Source of the DNA: Streptomyces zhaozhouensis
Lineage (GTDB): Bacteria > Actinomycetota > Actinomycetes > Streptomycetales > Streptomycetaceae
DNA length: 64,000 bases
Direction: 5' to 3'
Assembly: GCF_900230195.1 (NCBI RefSeq)
Contig: NZ_OCNE01000002.1
Coordinates: forward strand, 1-64,000
Every line of letters starts with the position of its first letter. The first letter of the stretch is position 1. Below the pieces are notes generated by a model. The model worked only from the letters and a program-made list of their open reading frames with translations, was not told the origin of the DNA and ran no database searches. Shown one piece after another: positions 1 through 10,678 of this stretch. The translations under genes and the position numbers were made by a program.

Positions 1-3000
1 GGCCACCGCATCGAACCCGGCGAAATCGAAACCGTCCTCACCACCCACCCCGCCGTCACCCAAGCCACCGTCATCCTCCGCGAAGACACCCCAGGCGACC
101 AACGCCTCATCGCCTACACCGTCACCCAAGCACCCGTCACCGAAGACGAACTCCGCGACCACACAGCAGCCCACCTCCCCGACTACATGATCCCCACCGC
201 CCTCCTCACCCTCGACGCACTCCCCCTCACCCCCCACGGCAAACTCGACCGCGACGCACTCCCCACCCCCGAGGAAGCAGGAACCAGAAACCCCACCGGC
301 CGCGCCCCCCGCTCACCACGCGAGGAAATCCTCTGCGGCCTCTACGCCGACATCCTCAACATCCCCCACATCACCATCGACGACGACTTCTTCCACCTCG
401 GCGGACACTCCCTCCTCGCCATCCGGCTCATCAGCCGCATCCGCACCACCCTCAACACCGAACTGCCGATTCGCCAGTTCTTCGAGGCCCCCACCATCGC
501 CCAGCTGAGCAGCGCGCTCGACCAGGCGGGGACCGCCCGCACCCCCCTCACGCGCCGCGAACGCCCCGCGCGCATCCCGCTCTCCTACGCCCAGCAGCGC
601 CTCTGGTTCCTCCACCAACTCGAAGGCCCCACCCCCACCTACAACATCCCCACCGCACTCCGCCTCACTGGAGAACTCGACCACCACGCACTCCGCCAGG
701 CCCTCAACGACCTCGTCGCACGCCACGAGACCCTCCGCACCCTCTACACCGAGGACGACCAGGGCCCGAGGCAGACCATCCTCACCCCGGAACAGGCCGA
801 CCTCACCCTCACCACCGTCAACACCGACGAGGAGGAGCTGGCGCGGCACCTCGCGGACGCCTCCACGCACACCTTCGACCTCGCCACCGAAGTCCCGCTG
901 CTCGTCCGCCTGTTCCGCCTCTCGGACGGCGAGCACGTGCTGCTCCTGCTCTTCCACCACATCGCGTGCGACGCGTGGTCGCGGGCCCTGCTGGCCCGGG
1001 ACCTCTCCTCCGCCTACGCGGCCCGCTGTCGGAACCGGCCGCCGAGCTGGGCGCCGCTTCCCGTCCAGTACGCCGACTACGCGCTCTGGCAACACGAGGT
1101 CCTCGGCTCCGAGAGTGACGGCGACAGCGGGATCGCCCGCCAACTCGACTACTGGCGGGAGACGTTGGCCGGCATTCCGGAGCAGCTAGACCTGCCCACC
1201 GACCGGCCCCGGCCCGCCACCGCCTCCTACCGCGGCGAGGTCGTCACGTTCACCATTCCGCCGCGCCTCCACGAACGTCTGACGGCGCTCACCCGGAGCA
1301 GCGACAGCAGCGTGTTCATGGTGCTTCAGGCCGCCGTCGCGGCGCTGCTCTCCCGGCACGGCGCCGGTCACGACATCCCCATCGGCACGCCCATCTCGGG
1401 GCGCACGGACAACGCGGTCGAGGAACTGGCCGGCTTCTTCCTCAACACGCTGGTGCTGCGCACGGACACCAGCGGCAACCCCACGTTCCGGGAGCTACTG
1501 CGCCGGGTGCGGGAGACGGACCTGGACGCCTACACCCACCAGGACCTCCCGTTCGAACGGCTCGTCGAGCACCTCAACCCCGCCCGTAGCCTCTCGCACC
1601 ACCCGCTTTTCCAGGTCATGCTCACCGTGCGCAATCCGCACACCCGGGAGACGGACCAGCCGACGCTGCGCCTGCCGGGGCTGAGCGCCCGGTTGGTGGC
1701 CAACGAGTCGCCTGCGGCGCGGTTCGACCTGTCGTTCTTCTTCGACGAGCCCACGAGCGAGACGCCGGAAGGCATCACCGGCGGCGTCACGTTCAGCACC
1801 GACCTCTTCGACGCCCGTACTGTCCGGGCCCTCACCGAACGGCTGCTGCACATCCTCGAAGCGGTCACCGACTCCCCCGACACCCCCCTCGACCGCCTCG
1901 ACGTGCTGGGCGAGGAGCAGCGCCGGCGACTCCTCGTCGACGGGAGCGGCCCCGTGCGGGAGCTTCCCTCCCGGTCCGTCGTCGAGCTGTTCGAGGAGCG
2001 GGCGGCGGCCTCGCCGGACGCGCCCGCGCTCTCCTTCGAGGGTCGGCACCTGACCTACGCCGAACTGGACGCCCGCGCCAACCGGTTGGCACGGCTCCTC
2101 GCCCAACGCGGCGCGGCCCCCGAACGTTTCGTCGCCGTCGCCCTGCCCCGGTCGCTCGACCTCGTCGTCGGCATGTTGGCCGTGCTGAAGACCGGGGCGG
2201 CCTACCTCCCCATCGACCCCGACTACCCGGCCGACCGCATCGGGTACATGCTCGGCGACGCGGAGACCGTCCTGGCCCTCGCGACCGGGGAGACCGCCCC
2301 GCGCCTCCTGGCCGGCGTGCCCACGGTGCTGCTGGACGACGCGGAGGTCGCCGACGCGCTGTCGTCCGCCCCGGCCCGGCCGCTCGCCCCCGGCGACCGC
2401 GACGGCCCCCGGCCGACGCCGGACAACCCGGCGTACATCATCTACACCTCCGGCTCCACCGGCCGGGCCAAGGGGGTCGTCGTCCCGCTGCGCGGTCTCG
2501 GCAACTTCCTCATGACGATGCAGGACCGGTTCCGCGTGACGGCGGACGACCATCTGCTCTCGGTGACCACGGTCAGCTTCGACATCGCCGGGCTGGAGAT
2601 CTTCCTGCCCCTGCTGGCCGGTGCGCGGGTCACGCTCGTCGACAAGCACACCACACGGGACCCCGAGGCACTTCGCCGCCTGGTCGCCGACACCCGGGCC
2701 ACCCACCTCCAGGCAACCCCCAGCCTCTGGCGTGAGCTGACCTCCCTCGGCGCCGTGGACCCGGTGCTGCGGCACGCCCTGGTGGGCGGGGAAGCGCTCC
2801 CCGGTGCGCTGGCGGCGGAACTGCGCCACGTCGCCCTGTCCGTGACCAATCTCTACGGCCCGACCGAGACGACCATCTGGGCGACCGCAGCCGAGGTCGA
2901 CGGCGCCACCCCGGGCGGTCCGCCCATCGGGCGGCCGGTGGCCAACACGGCCGTGTACGTCCTGGACCACGCGTTGAATCCCGTGGCCCCCGGGGTCACC

Positions 3001-6000
3001 GGCGAGCTCTATGTCGCCGGACCGCAGTTGGCCCGTGGCTATCACGGGCGTCCGGGGCTGACGGCCGAGCGTTTCGTCGCCGACCCGCACGGGGAACCGG
3101 GCGCCCGCATGTACCGGACGGGCGACCTGGCGCGTTGGCGACACGACGGCCAACTCGCGTACGCCGGGCGCACCGACCACCAGATCAAACTCCGCGGCCA
3201 CCGCATCGAACCCGGCGAGATCGAAGCCGTCCTGACCACCCACCCGGCCGTCACCCAGGCCACCGTTCTGCTGCGCGAGGACACCCCGGGCGACCAACGC
3301 CTCATCGCCTACGCCGTCACCCACACCCCCGTCATCGAGGACGAGCTCCGCGACCATCTCCGCGACGTACTCCCCGACTACATGGTCCCCGCCGCCCTCC
3401 TCATCCTCGACGCGCTCCCCCTCACCCCCAACGGCAAACTCGACCGCGCCGCACTCCCCACCCCCGACCACACCACCACCAGCACCGGCCGTGAACCCCG
3501 CAACCCGCGCGAGGAGATCCTCTGCGGCCTCTACGCCGACGTACTGAGAGTCCCCCACGTCACCATCGACGACGACTTCTTCCACCTCGGCGGACACTCC
3601 CTCCTCGCCACCCGCCTCGTCAGCCGCATCCGCACCACCCTGGGCACGGAGCTGCCCATCCGACAGCTCTTCCAGACCCCCACCATCGCCCAACTCAGCA
3701 GCACACTCGACCAGGCGGAAACCGCCCGCACCCCCCTCACCCCACGCGAACGCCCCGACCGCATCCCCCTCTCCCACGCCCAACAACGCCTCTGGTTCCT
3801 CCACCAACTCGAAGGCCCCACCCCCACCTACAACCTCCCGACCGCGCTCCGCCTCACCGGGGAACTCGACCACCACGCACTCCGCCGGGCACTCCACGAC
3901 CTCGTCGCGCGCCACGAGACCCTCCGCACCCTGCTGGCCAACGACGAGGCGGGTTCCTACCAGGTGGTGCTCCCCGCCGACGCGGCCCGGCCGGAGCTCG
4001 ACGTGGTGGAGACGACGACACGCGCCCTGGACGACGAGCTGACCCGCGCCGCGAGCCACAGCTTCGACCTGGCGGGGGAACCGCCCCTGCGCGCCTGGCT
4101 GTTCCGGCTCTCCGAGAGGGAGAGCGTCCTCCTGCTCCTGTTGCACCACATCGCCGGCGACGCCTGGTCCAAGCGGCGGTTGGTACACGACCTGTCCCTC
4201 GCCTACCGCGCGCGCCGCCGCTCCGAGGCGCCGCGTTGGTCAACGCTGCCGGTGCAGTACGCGGACTACGCGCTCTGGCAGCACGACGTCCTCGGCTCCT
4301 CCGAGGACCCCGCGAGCGCCGCGGGGCGTCAACTCGCCTACTGGGCCGAGACCCTGGCCGGCCTGCCGGAACAGATCCCCCTCCCCACCGACCGCCCCCG
4401 ACCCGCCGTCGCCAGCCACACCGGCGACACCCTCACCTTCACGCTGGAGGAGGGGCTGCACCGGGACCTCACCGCACTGGCCCAGGACAGCGGGAGCAGC
4501 CTGTTCATGGTGCTCCAGGCCGCGTTGGCCACCCTCCTCACCCGCCTCGGCGCCGGCACCGACATCCCCGTCGGCGTCCCCGTCGCCGGGCGCACCGACG
4601 ACGCGGTGGACGACCTCGTCGGGCTGTTCGTCAACACCCTCGTCCTGCGCACCGACACCAGCGGCAACCCCACCTTCCGCCAACTGCTGAACCGCGTCCG
4701 CGACACCGACCTCGACGCCTACAGCCACCAGGACCTCCCCTTCGAACGCCTCGTCGAGCACCTCAACCCCACCCGCACCCTCGCCCACCACCCCCTCTTC
4801 CAGGTCATGCTCGTCCTCAACAACATCGAGGGGCACGGGGCTCCCGAACTGCCGGGTGTGACGGCCGAGACGCTGAGGCTCACGTCACCGCACGCGAAGT
4901 TCGACCTGTCGCTGAGTCTGTCGGAGCGGCGTGACGCCGTGGGGGCGCCGCGCGGGCTCAACGGGTCGCTGGAGTTCAGCACGGACCTGTTCGACCGGGA
5001 CACCGCCAGGTCCCTCGTGGACCGTCTGGTCCGCCTCCTCACCGGGGTCGCGGCGCACCCCGACCGGCCCCTCACGGACATCGACATCCTCACCGGGGAG
5101 GAGGAGCGCAGGATCCTGGAGGACTGGAACGGTCAGCCCGCCCGGGACGAACCGAAAAACCTCGTCGCGCTGTTCGAGGAGCAGGCGGCGGCCACGCCGG
5201 ACGCGGTGGCGCTGACCTGCGACGGGCGGAGTCTGACCTACGCGGGGCTCAACGGACGGGCGAACCGGCTCGCGCGCTGGTTGCGGGAGCGGGGCGTGGG
5301 CCCCGAGTCGTTCGTGGCCGTCGGCATGGCGCGGAGCCCGGAGTTGATCGTCGCCCTGCTGGGGACGGTGAAGAGCGGCGCGGCGTATGTGCCGCTGGAC
5401 CCGGACCACCCGGCCGAGCGCACCGCCGACGTCCTCTCGGACGCGGCCCCGGCGCTGCGTCTGACCTCGCTTGACGGGCTGGGGCTCGACGCCCACGCCG
5501 ACGGCAACCTCACGGACGCCGAGCGGGCCGCGCCCCTGACGGCCGGCCACCCGGCGTACATGCTCTACACCTCAGGCTCCACCGGCCGCCCCAAGGGCGT
5601 GATCGTCGAGCACCGCGCCCTGGCCACCTATCTCACGCGGGCCCGCGACACCTATCCCGCCGGTGGCTCCACGCTGCTGCACTCCCCGCTGGCGTTCGAC
5701 CTGACCGTGACCGCGCTGTGGACCCCGCTCGTCAGCGGCGGCACGATCCACCTCGCCGACCTGGAGGAGGGCGTCCCGCAGCCGACCTTCCTCAAGATCA
5801 CCCCGTCCCATCTGCCGCTGCTCAACGCACTTCCCGAGGCGGTCTCCCCGACCCGGACGCTGATCATCGGCGGCGAGCAACTCCTCCCGCACGCCCTGAC
5901 CGAGTGGCGGGCACGTCATCCGCGGGTCACGGTGATCAACGACTACGGGCCCACCGAGGCCACCGTCAGCGTCAGCGACCACCACCTCCGCCCCGGGCAG

Positions 6001-8358
6001 GAGCCGTCCGCCGGGCCCGTCCCGATCGGGCGGCCCTTCCCGGGCGCGCGGCTCTACGTCCTGGACGCCGGCCTGCGTCCGGTTCCGCCGGGGGTCCTGG
6101 GCGAGCTCTATCTTGCGGGGCCGCAGTTGGCCCGCGGCTACCACCGGCGCCCGGGACTGACGGCCGAGCGTTTCGTCGCTGACCCGCACGGGGCACCGGG
6201 CACGCGGATGTACCGGACGGGGGACCTGGCGCGTTGGCGACACGACGGCCAACTCGAATACGCCGGCCGCACCGACCACCAGATCAAACTCCGCGGCCAC
6301 CGCATCGAACCCGGCGAGATCGAGGCCGCCCTCACCACCCACCCCGCCCTGACCGAGGCCCGCGTCCTGCTCCGCGAGGACACCCCCGGCACCCCGCGGC
6401 TGGTCGCCTACGCCGTCGCCGACGCCCCCGTCACCGAGGACGAGCTGCGCGACCGGCTGCGGGCCGCGCTCCCCGACTACATGGTCCCGGCCGCCGTCGT
6501 CGTGCTGGACGCGCTTCCCCTCACCCCCAACGGCAAGCTCGACCACCGGGCGCTCCCCGCGCCCGGCTTCGCGTCCCGGGTCGGCGACCGCGCCCCTCGC
6601 TCGCGTCGCGAGAAGGTCCTCTGCGGGCTCTACGCCGAGGTGCTGCACCTGGACGCGGTCGGCGTCGACGACAGCTTCTTCGACCTGGGCGGGGACAGCA
6701 TCATGTCCATCCAGCTGGTCACCCGGGCACGGCGCGCGGGGCTCGGGCTGTCCGTGCGCGACGTGTTCGAGCACAAGACGGTCGCAGCGCTGGCGGCGGT
6801 GGTGACCGAGACCGCGAACACCGCCGGGACCGCCGGCGAGGAGGCCGGGACGGCGGTCGGCCGGGTGCCGCTGACACCCGTCATGCGGGCGTTCCTGGAA
6901 CGTGGCGGGCCGGTCGACCAGTACAACCAGTCGCGGCTGGTGCAGGTCCCCGCAGGGCTCGACGCCCCGGCGCTGACGGCCGCCGTGCGGGCCGTACTCG
7001 CCCGGCACGACGCGCTGCGGGCCCAACTGTCCCGGGACGGCGGGGAGTGGTGCCTGGAGATCGCTCCTCGCGGTGCGGTGTCCGCGCCGGAGTGCGTGTC
7101 GCGGGTGGACGCGGCGGGGCGGGACGAGGCGTCCCTCCGCGCGCTGATGGAGGAGGAGACCCGCGCCGCCAGGCAGCGGCTGGACCCAGCGCGGGGGCGG
7201 TTGGCGCGGTTCGTGTGGTTCGACCAGGGCGCCTCGAAGCCGGGGGTGCTGCTGGTGTTGATCCATCACCTGGCCGTCGACGGGGTGTCGTGGCGCGTGC
7301 TGGTGCCGGACCTGGCGGAGGCGTACCGGGCCGCGCGGGCGGGCCGGGCGCCGGAGTTGCCCCCGGTCGGCACGTCCCTGCGCGGCTGGGCCCTGCGGCT
7401 CGCGGAGGCGGCCGGCAACCCCCGGTACGCCGGACAGGCCGCCCTGTGGCGGGAGATGCTGCGGGGCCCGGCGGCGCCGCTCGGCCGCCGGCGGCTGAAC
7501 GGTGAGCGGGACGCGCACGGCGGCGCGGGGCATCTCAGTCTGCGGCTGCCGAGCGCCGTCACCGAGGCGGTGCTGACCCGCGTGCCGAGGGTGTTCCGGG
7601 CCGAGGTGAACGACGTGCTGCTGGCGGCGTTCACCCTGGCGTGGGCCCGCTGGCGTCGCGGCGGCACGGACACCGTGCTGCTGGACCTGGAGGGGCACGG
7701 CCGGGAGGAGGCCGTCTCTCCCGGTGCCGATCTCTCCCGCACGGTGGGCTGGTTGACCAGCCGGTATCCGGTGCGGCTCGCGACGGGCCTGGCGAACGAG
7801 CGGGACCGCGCGGAGGCGTGGGCCGGCGGCCCGGCGGCCGGGGCCGTGCTCAAGCATGTCAAGGAGCGGCTGCGCGCGGTGCCGGACAAGGGCATCGGGT
7901 ACGGCCTGGTACGGCACATGAGCGCGCGGGGCGCCGCCGAGTTCGCCGGGCTGCCGGCGCCCGAGATCAGTTTCAACTACCTGGGCCGGTTCACCGCGGC
8001 CGACGCCGAGGACGCCGCGACCGCCCGGACCCCCGACTGGACGGTGCTCGCCTCCGCCGGCGCGCTCGGCGCCACCGATCCGCGGGTGGCCATGACACAC
8101 CCGCTGGACCTGGTCGCCCGCACCGACGACGGCCCCCGTGGCCCGGTGCTGGTCGCGTCCTGGAGCTGGGTGCCGGACATCCTCGACGAGGCGGACGTCC
8201 GGCAGCTCGCGCAGCTGTGGTTCGACGCCCTCGAAGCGCTGGTGGAGCACGCGCGGCGGCCCGACGCGGGCGGCATGACGCCCTCCGACGTGGCGCTGTC
8301 GCTGCTCGACCAGCGGGAGATCGAGCAGTTGGAGAGCGATTGGCAGGAGCTCTCCTGA
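1..8358 (+). CDS. Non-ribosomal peptide synthetase, 5'-truncated: (A)-T-C-A(Gly?)-T-C-A(Asx?)-T-E
   Basis: The frame is open from base 1, so the gene starts upstream; 2785 residues are visible. In order: end of an A domain (A10 GKLDRD near 240-255), T (LGGHS near 400), C (HHIACDAW at 955), A (YTSGSTG near 2440, NLYGPTE near 2850), T (GGHS near 3590), C (HHIAGDAW at 4144), A (YTSGSTG near 5563), T with GGDS at 6688-6699, and a terminal epimerisation domain ([10 protein letters not shown] from 7264, FNYLGRF near 7972). The GGDS form of the T motif is typical ahead of E domains. Alignment by eye to the GrsA pocket gives DILQLGLIWK for the first full A domain, which matches the known Gly code, and about DLTKIGDVSK for the second, closest to Asp/Asn codes. 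The line would therefore add Gly, then D-Asx. No TE is present, so the chain passes to another protein. A hairpin follows the stop. The domain calls are firm; the substrates are inference. Confidence 0.95.
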   Translation, partial: GHRIEPGEIETVLTTHPAVTQATVILREDTPGDQRLIAYTVTQAPVTEDELRDHTAAHLPDYMIPTALLTLDALPLTPHGKLDRDALPTPEEAGTRNPTGRAPRSPREEILCGLYADILNIPHITIDDDFFHLGGHSLLAIRLISRIRTTLNTELPIRQFFEAPTIAQLSSALDQAGTARTPLTRRERPARIPLSYAQQRLWFLHQLEGPTPTYNIPTALRLTGELDHHALRQALNDLVARHETLRTLYTEDDQGPRQTILTPEQADLTLTTVNTDEEELARHLADASTHTFDLATEVPLLVRLFRLSDGEHVLLLLFHHIACDAWSRALLARDLSSAYAARCRNRPPSWAPLPVQYADYALWQHEVLGSESDGDSGIARQLDYWRETLAGIPEQLDLPTDRPRPATASYRGEVVTFTIPPRLHERLTALTRSSDSSVFMVLQAAVAALLSRHGAGHDIPIGTPISGRTDNAVEELAGFFLNTLVLRTDTSGNPTFRELLRRVRETDLDAYTHQDLPFERLVEHLNPARSLSHHPLFQVMLTVRNPHTRETDQPTLRLPGLSARLVANESPAARFDLSFFFDEPTSETPEGITGGVTFSTDLFDARTVRALTERLLHILEAVTDSPDTPLDRLDVLGEEQRRRLLVDGSGPVRELPSRSVVELFEERAAASPDAPALSFEGRHLTYAELDARANRLARLLAQRGAAPERFVAVALPRSLDLVVGMLAVLKTGAAYLPIDPDYPADRIGYMLGDAETVLALATGETAPRLLAGVPTVLLDDAEVADALSSAPARPLAPGDRDGPRPTPDNPAYIIYTSGSTGRAKGVVVPLRGLGNFLMTMQDRFRVTADDHLLSVTTVSFDIAGLEIFLPLLAGARVTLVDKHTTRDPEALRRLVADTRATHLQATPSLWRELTSLGAVDPVLRHALVGGEALPGALAAELRHVALSVTNLYGPTETTIWATAAEVDGATPGGPPIGRPVANTAVYVLDHALNPVAPGVTGELYVAGPQLARGYHGRPGLTAERFVADPHGEPGARMYRTGDLARWRHDGQLAYAGRTDHQIKLRGHRIEPGEIEAVLTTHPAVTQATVLLREDTPGDQRLIAYAVTHTPVIEDELRDHLRDVLPDYMVPAALLILDALPLTPNGKLDRAALPTPDHTTTSTGREPRNPREEILCGLYADVLRVPHVTIDDDFFHLGGHSLLATRLVSRIRTTLGTELPIRQLFQTPTIAQLSSTLDQAETARTPLTPRERPDRIPLSHAQQRLWFLHQLEGPTPTYNLPTALRLTGELDHHALRRALHDLVARHETLRTLLANDEAGSYQVVLPADAARPELDVVETTTRALDDELTRAASHSFDLAGEPPLRAWLFRLSERESVLLLLLHHIAGDAWSKRRLVHDLSLAYRARRRSEAPRWSTLPVQYADYALWQHDVLGSSEDPASAAGRQLAYWAETLAGLPEQIPLPTDRPRPAVASHTGDTLTFTLEEGLHRDLTALAQDSGSSLFMVLQAALATLLTRLGAGTDIPVGVPVAGRTDDAVDDLVGLFVNTLVLRTDTSGNPTFRQLLNRVRDTDLDAYSHQDLPFERLVEHLNPTRTLAHHPLFQVMLVLNNIEGHGAPELPGVTAETLRLTSPHAKFDLSLSLSERRDAVGAPRGLNGSLEFSTDLFDRDTARSLVDRLVRLLTGVAAHPDRPLTDIDILTGEEERRILEDWNGQPARDEPKNLVALFEEQAAATPDAVALTCDGRSLTYAGLNGRANRLARWLRERGVGPESFVAVGMARSPELIVALLGTVKSGAAYVPLDPDHPAERTADVLSDAAPALRLTSLDGLGLDAHADGNLTDAERAAPLTAGHPAYMLYTSGSTGRPKGVIVEHRALATYLTRARDTYPAGGSTLLHSPLAFDLTVTALWTPLVSGGTIHLADLEEGVPQPTFLKITPSHLPLLNALPEAVSPTRTLIIGGEQLLPHALTEWRARHPRVTVINDYGPTEATVSVSDHHLRPGQEPSAGPVPIGRPFPGARLYVLDAGLRPVPPGVLGELYLAGPQLARGYHRRPGLTAERFVADPHGAPGTRMYRTGDLARWRHDGQLEYAGRTDHQIKLRGHRIEPGEIEAALTTHPALTEARVLLREDTPGTPRLVAYAVADAPVTEDELRDRLRAALPDYMVPAAVVVLDALPLTPNGKLDHRALPAPGFASRVGDRAPRSRREKVLCGLYAEVLHLDAVGVDDSFFDLGGDSIMSIQLVTRARRAGLGLSVRDVFEHKTVAALAAVVTETANTAGTAGEEAGTAVGRVPLTPVMRAFLERGGPVDQYNQSRLVQVPAGLDAPALTAAVRAVLARHDALRAQLSRDGGEWCLEIAPRGAVSAPECVSRVDAAGRDEASLRALMEEETRAARQRLDPARGRLARFVWFDQGASKPGVLLVLIHHLAVDGVSWRVLVPDLAEAYRAARAGRAPELPPVGTSLRGWALRLAEAAGNPRYAGQAALWREMLRGPAAPLGRRRLNGERDAHGGAGHLSLRLPSAVTEAVLTRVPRVFRAEVNDVLLAAFTLAWARWRRGGTDTVLLDLEGHGREEAVSPGADLSRTVGWLTSRYPVRLATGLANERDRAEAWAGGPAAGAVLKHVKERLRAVPDKGIGYGLVRHMSARGAAEFAGLPAPEISFNYLGRFTAADAEDAATARTPDWTVLASAGALGATDPRVAMTHPLDLVARTDDGPRGPVLVASWSWVPDILDEADVRQLAQLWFDALEALVEHARRPDAGGMTPSDVALSLLDQREIEQLESDWQELS

Positions 8359-8374
8359 ACCCGCGCTTCCGGCC

Positions 8375-8413
8375 GGGCCGCGACGGGCGGGGCGGCACCC
8401 CCCGTCGCGGCCC
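8375..8413 (+). terminator. Hairpin terminator after the NRPS
   Basis: A perfect 13-bp inverted repeat (8375-8387 with 8401-8413, 13-nt loop) starts 16 nt after the NRPS stop. No T-run follows, as is usual in Streptomyces. It implies that the mbtH-like operon has its own promoter between 8414 and 8484 or is reached by read-through. Confidence 0.55.
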
Positions 8414-8500
8414 CGCCGGATATCGATCCGATAGGACCCCCTGGAACGCTACTCAAGCTCATTCTCCGTCATCGCATACCCGTCAAGGAGGCGTCGTTTC

Positions 8501-8737
8501 ATGAGCACCAACCCGTTCGAGGACCCCGAGGGCACCTACCTGGTCCTGGTCAACGACGAGGGGCAGCATTCCCTCTGGCCGACCTTCGCCGAGGTGCCCG
8601 CGGGATGGAATGTGGCGCTGGAGGACGCGAGCCACGAGGCGGCGCTTCGGTTCGTCGAGGAGAACTGGACGGACATGCGCCCGAAAAGCCTGATCGCGAC
8701 GATGGAGGGCAACGCCCCCGGCGCGCCGGCGGCCTGA
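8501..8737 (+). CDS. MbtH-like protein
   Basis: A 78-residue protein with the hallmarks of the MbtH family: NPFEDP at the N-terminus, then YLVLVNDEGQHSLWP, VPAGW and ENWTDMRP. MbtH-like proteins bind the A domains of NRPSs and are often needed for their folding or activity, so this one should serve the NRPS before it and the A-T-TE protein after it. A strong AAGGAGG lies at 8485-8491, 9 nt before the ATG. Family assignment is near certain; which A domain it supports cannot be read from the sequence. Confidence 0.95.
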   Translation: MSTNPFEDPEGTYLVLVNDEGQHSLWPTFAEVPAGWNVALEDASHEAALRFVEENWTDMRPKSLIATMEGNAPGAPAA

Positions 8738-8769
8738 CAGCACGGAAACGGCGCACGAGGGAGAGAACG

Positions 8770-9582
8770 TTGCCCGCCCTATCGGTGAACGGGATTCAAC
8801 TCCACTACAGGGATACCGGTTCCGGTGAGCCGGTGGTGATGATCCAGGGCACGGGCGGCAGCCACAACGTCTGGCACCTGCACCAGGTGCCGGCGCTGAC
8901 CGCTGCGGGATACCGGGTGATCACGTTCGACAACAGGGGTATGCCGCCGAGTTCCGAGTGCCCCGAGGGGTTCACCGTCCCGGACATGGTCGGTGACGTG
9001 GTCGGGCTGGTCGAGCGGCTGGGGCTGGGCCCCTGCCGGGTGGTGGGCACCTCCCTCGGCGCCCATGTGGCCCAGGAGTTGGCGCTCGCCCGGCCCGACC
9101 TGCTCCGACAGGTGGTGCTGATGGCCACGCGCGGCCGGGTGGACCGGACGCGCGCCGCGCTGACGCGGGCCGAGTGCGAGCTGCACGACGCCGGGGTGGT
9201 GCTGCCGCCCCGGTACCGGGCCGTGGTGCGGGCGCTGCACAACCTCTCGCCCCGGACGTTGGCCGACGACCACGCGATGGCGGACTGGCTCGACCTGTTC
9301 GAACTGGCGCCGCCCGGCGGGGCGGGGGTCCGCGCGCAGAACGAACTCAGCAAGATGGAGAACAGGCTGCGCGCCTACGCGGCCATCGAGGTGCCCTGCC
9401 ATGTGCTCGCTTTCGCCGACGACCTGATCACTCCGGCTTCCCTGGGCCGGGAGGTCGCCGACGCCATTCCCGGAGCGACTTTCGAAGAGATCGCCGACTG
9501 CGGACACTACGGGTATCTGGAGGACTCCGCGGCGGTGAACAAGAGCATCATCGAGTTCTTTTCCCAGCCCCAAAGGCCGTAG
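8770..9582 (+). CDS. Alpha/beta-hydrolase fold protein of the NRPS operon
   Basis: A 270-residue alpha/beta hydrolase. The oxyanion region is IQGTGGSH, the nucleophile elbow is GTSLGAH, and a likely acid (ADDLITP) and catalytic His (CGHYGYL) occur in the expected order near the C-terminus. I chose the TTG at 8770 because GAGGGAG lies just upstream and the first strand begins right after it; the same frame stays open upstream to 8605, overlapping the mbtH-like gene. It lies 32 nt after the mbtH-like gene and 25 nt before the PLP enzyme, so it is probably co-transcribed. It could be an editing thioesterase or a peptide-tailoring hydrolase; the sequence does not decide. Confidence 0.85.
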   Translation: MPALSVNGIQLHYRDTGSGEPVVMIQGTGGSHNVWHLHQVPALTAAGYRVITFDNRGMPPSSECPEGFTVPDMVGDVVGLVERLGLGPCRVVGTSLGAHVAQELALARPDLLRQVVLMATRGRVDRTRAALTRAECELHDAGVVLPPRYRAVVRALHNLSPRTLADDHAMADWLDLFELAPPGGAGVRAQNELSKMENRLRAYAAIEVPCHVLAFADDLITPASLGREVADAIPGATFEEIADCGHYGYLEDSAAVNKSIIEFFSQPQRP

Positions 9583-9607
9583 CCCTTTCCCCACGAGGGA
9601 TCAGACA

Positions 9608-10678
9608 ATGGCGGTGTCCATGCCGGTGTTCCAGGAAATTACCGAGGCGCAGATGATGCCGCGCATCGTGCGGCTCGGCAGGAATCTGTATGGGGCGGTC
9701 TTCACCCTGATGAAGCTGCTGCCCGCCCGTACGATTCTGCGTGCCGCGCTGCGGCGCGGCGAGTTGGGTCCGAAAACCCTGGTGGTCGAGACGACGTCGG
9801 GCACGTTCGGTCTCGGGCTGGCGATGCAGACCGCGCTGTTGCGGCGCGATCTCGTCCTGGTCAGCGATCCGGCGATCGACGTGCATCTGCACCGGCGGCT
9901 GAGCGATCTGGGGGCGCGGGTGGAGGTGTGCGCGACCCCGGCTCCGGTGGGCGGCTTCCAGGAGGCGAGACTGCGCCGACTCGCGGAGATACGCGCGGAG
10001 CACCCGGACACCTTCTGTCCCGAGCAGTACAGCAACCCCGACAACCCCCGGTCGTACGCCGTCGTGGCCGAGCTGCTGGGCAAGGCGCTGGGGCAGGTGG
10101 ACGCGCTGGTGGGGCCGGTCGGCTCGGGCGGCTCCATGTGCGGGACGGTGGGCACGCTGCGGGAGGCCACCCCGCACACCCGGGCGATCGGGGTGGACAC
10201 CCACCACAGCGTGCTGTTCGGTCAGCCCGACGGCCCTCGGCCGTTGCGGGGCCTCGGCAACAGCCTGTGGCCGGCGAACCTGGACCACACCGCGTTCGAC
10301 GAGGTGCACTGGTGCACGGCGGCCGAGGCGTTTCTCGCGACCCGCCAGTTGCACTCCCGGCACGCGGTGTTCCAGGGGCCGACCAGCGGGGCGGCCTACC
10401 TGGCGGCCCGGTGGTGGGCGGAGTCGCACCCCGACCAGCTGTGCGTGGTGCTCCTGCCCGACGAGGGGTACCGCTACCAGGCCACCGTCTATGACGACGA
10501 CTGGCTGGCGGCGAACGGCTTCGCGCTCTCCGCGCCGCCCGCCGAGCCGCTGGAGGTCACCCGGCCGGACGCCCCCCGCGAGCGCTGGACCCGGATGGCC
10601 TGGCGGCGGCGGAGCTACGCGGAGGCCACCGGCGGCACCGCGGGCGAGCGGCCGCTGGCGGGCAGGGCGGTCTCATGA
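9608..10678 (+). CDS. Cysteine-synthase-like PLP enzyme, proposed 2,3-diamino acid synthase (DabA/SbnA type)
   Basis: A 356-residue fold-type II PLP enzyme. A candidate Schiff-base lysine lies in TLMKLLPAR, aligning with the S-x-K-D-R region of cysteine synthases. ETTSGTFGLGLA matches the substrate loop and GPVGSGGS the phosphate-binding loop. Family members such as SbnA and the friulimicin DabA proposal replace the beta-phosphate of O-phospho-Ser/Thr with an amino-acid nitrogen. Context supports this role: a lyase that could release fumarate follows (ATGA overlap at 10675-10678), and a PduX-like kinase that could make O-phosphothreonine ends the operon. The C-terminal 45 residues are Arg/Pro/Ala-rich and look unconserved. 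Alternatives are a 2,3-diaminopropionate (serine-derived) enzyme or an ordinary O-acetylserine sulfhydrylase; context favours the diamino acid. Confidence 0.75.
   Translation: MAVSMPVFQEITEAQMMPRIVRLGRNLYGAVFTLMKLLPARTILRAALRRGELGPKTLVVETTSGTFGLGLAMQTALLRRDLVLVSDPAIDVHLHRRLSDLGARVEVCATPAPVGGFQEARLRRLAEIRAEHPDTFCPEQYSNPDNPRSYAVVAELLGKALGQVDALVGPVGSGGSMCGTVGTLREATPHTRAIGVDTHHSVLFGQPDGPRPLRGLGNSLWPANLDHTAFDEVHWCTAAEAFLATRQLHSRHAVFQGPTSGAAYLAARWWAESHPDQLCVVLLPDEGYRYQATVYDDDWLAANGFALSAPPAEPLEVTRPDAPRERWTRMAWRRRSYAEATGGTAGERPLAGRAVS

Noticed and set aside
1495..4188. 897-residue minus-strand open frame opposite the NRPS
   Set aside because: It is a shadow of GC-rich NRPS codons: Gly/Glu/Val repeats with no fold, and the plus strand carries clear C, A and T domain motifs. 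The similar frame at 5572-8250 is rejected for the same reason.
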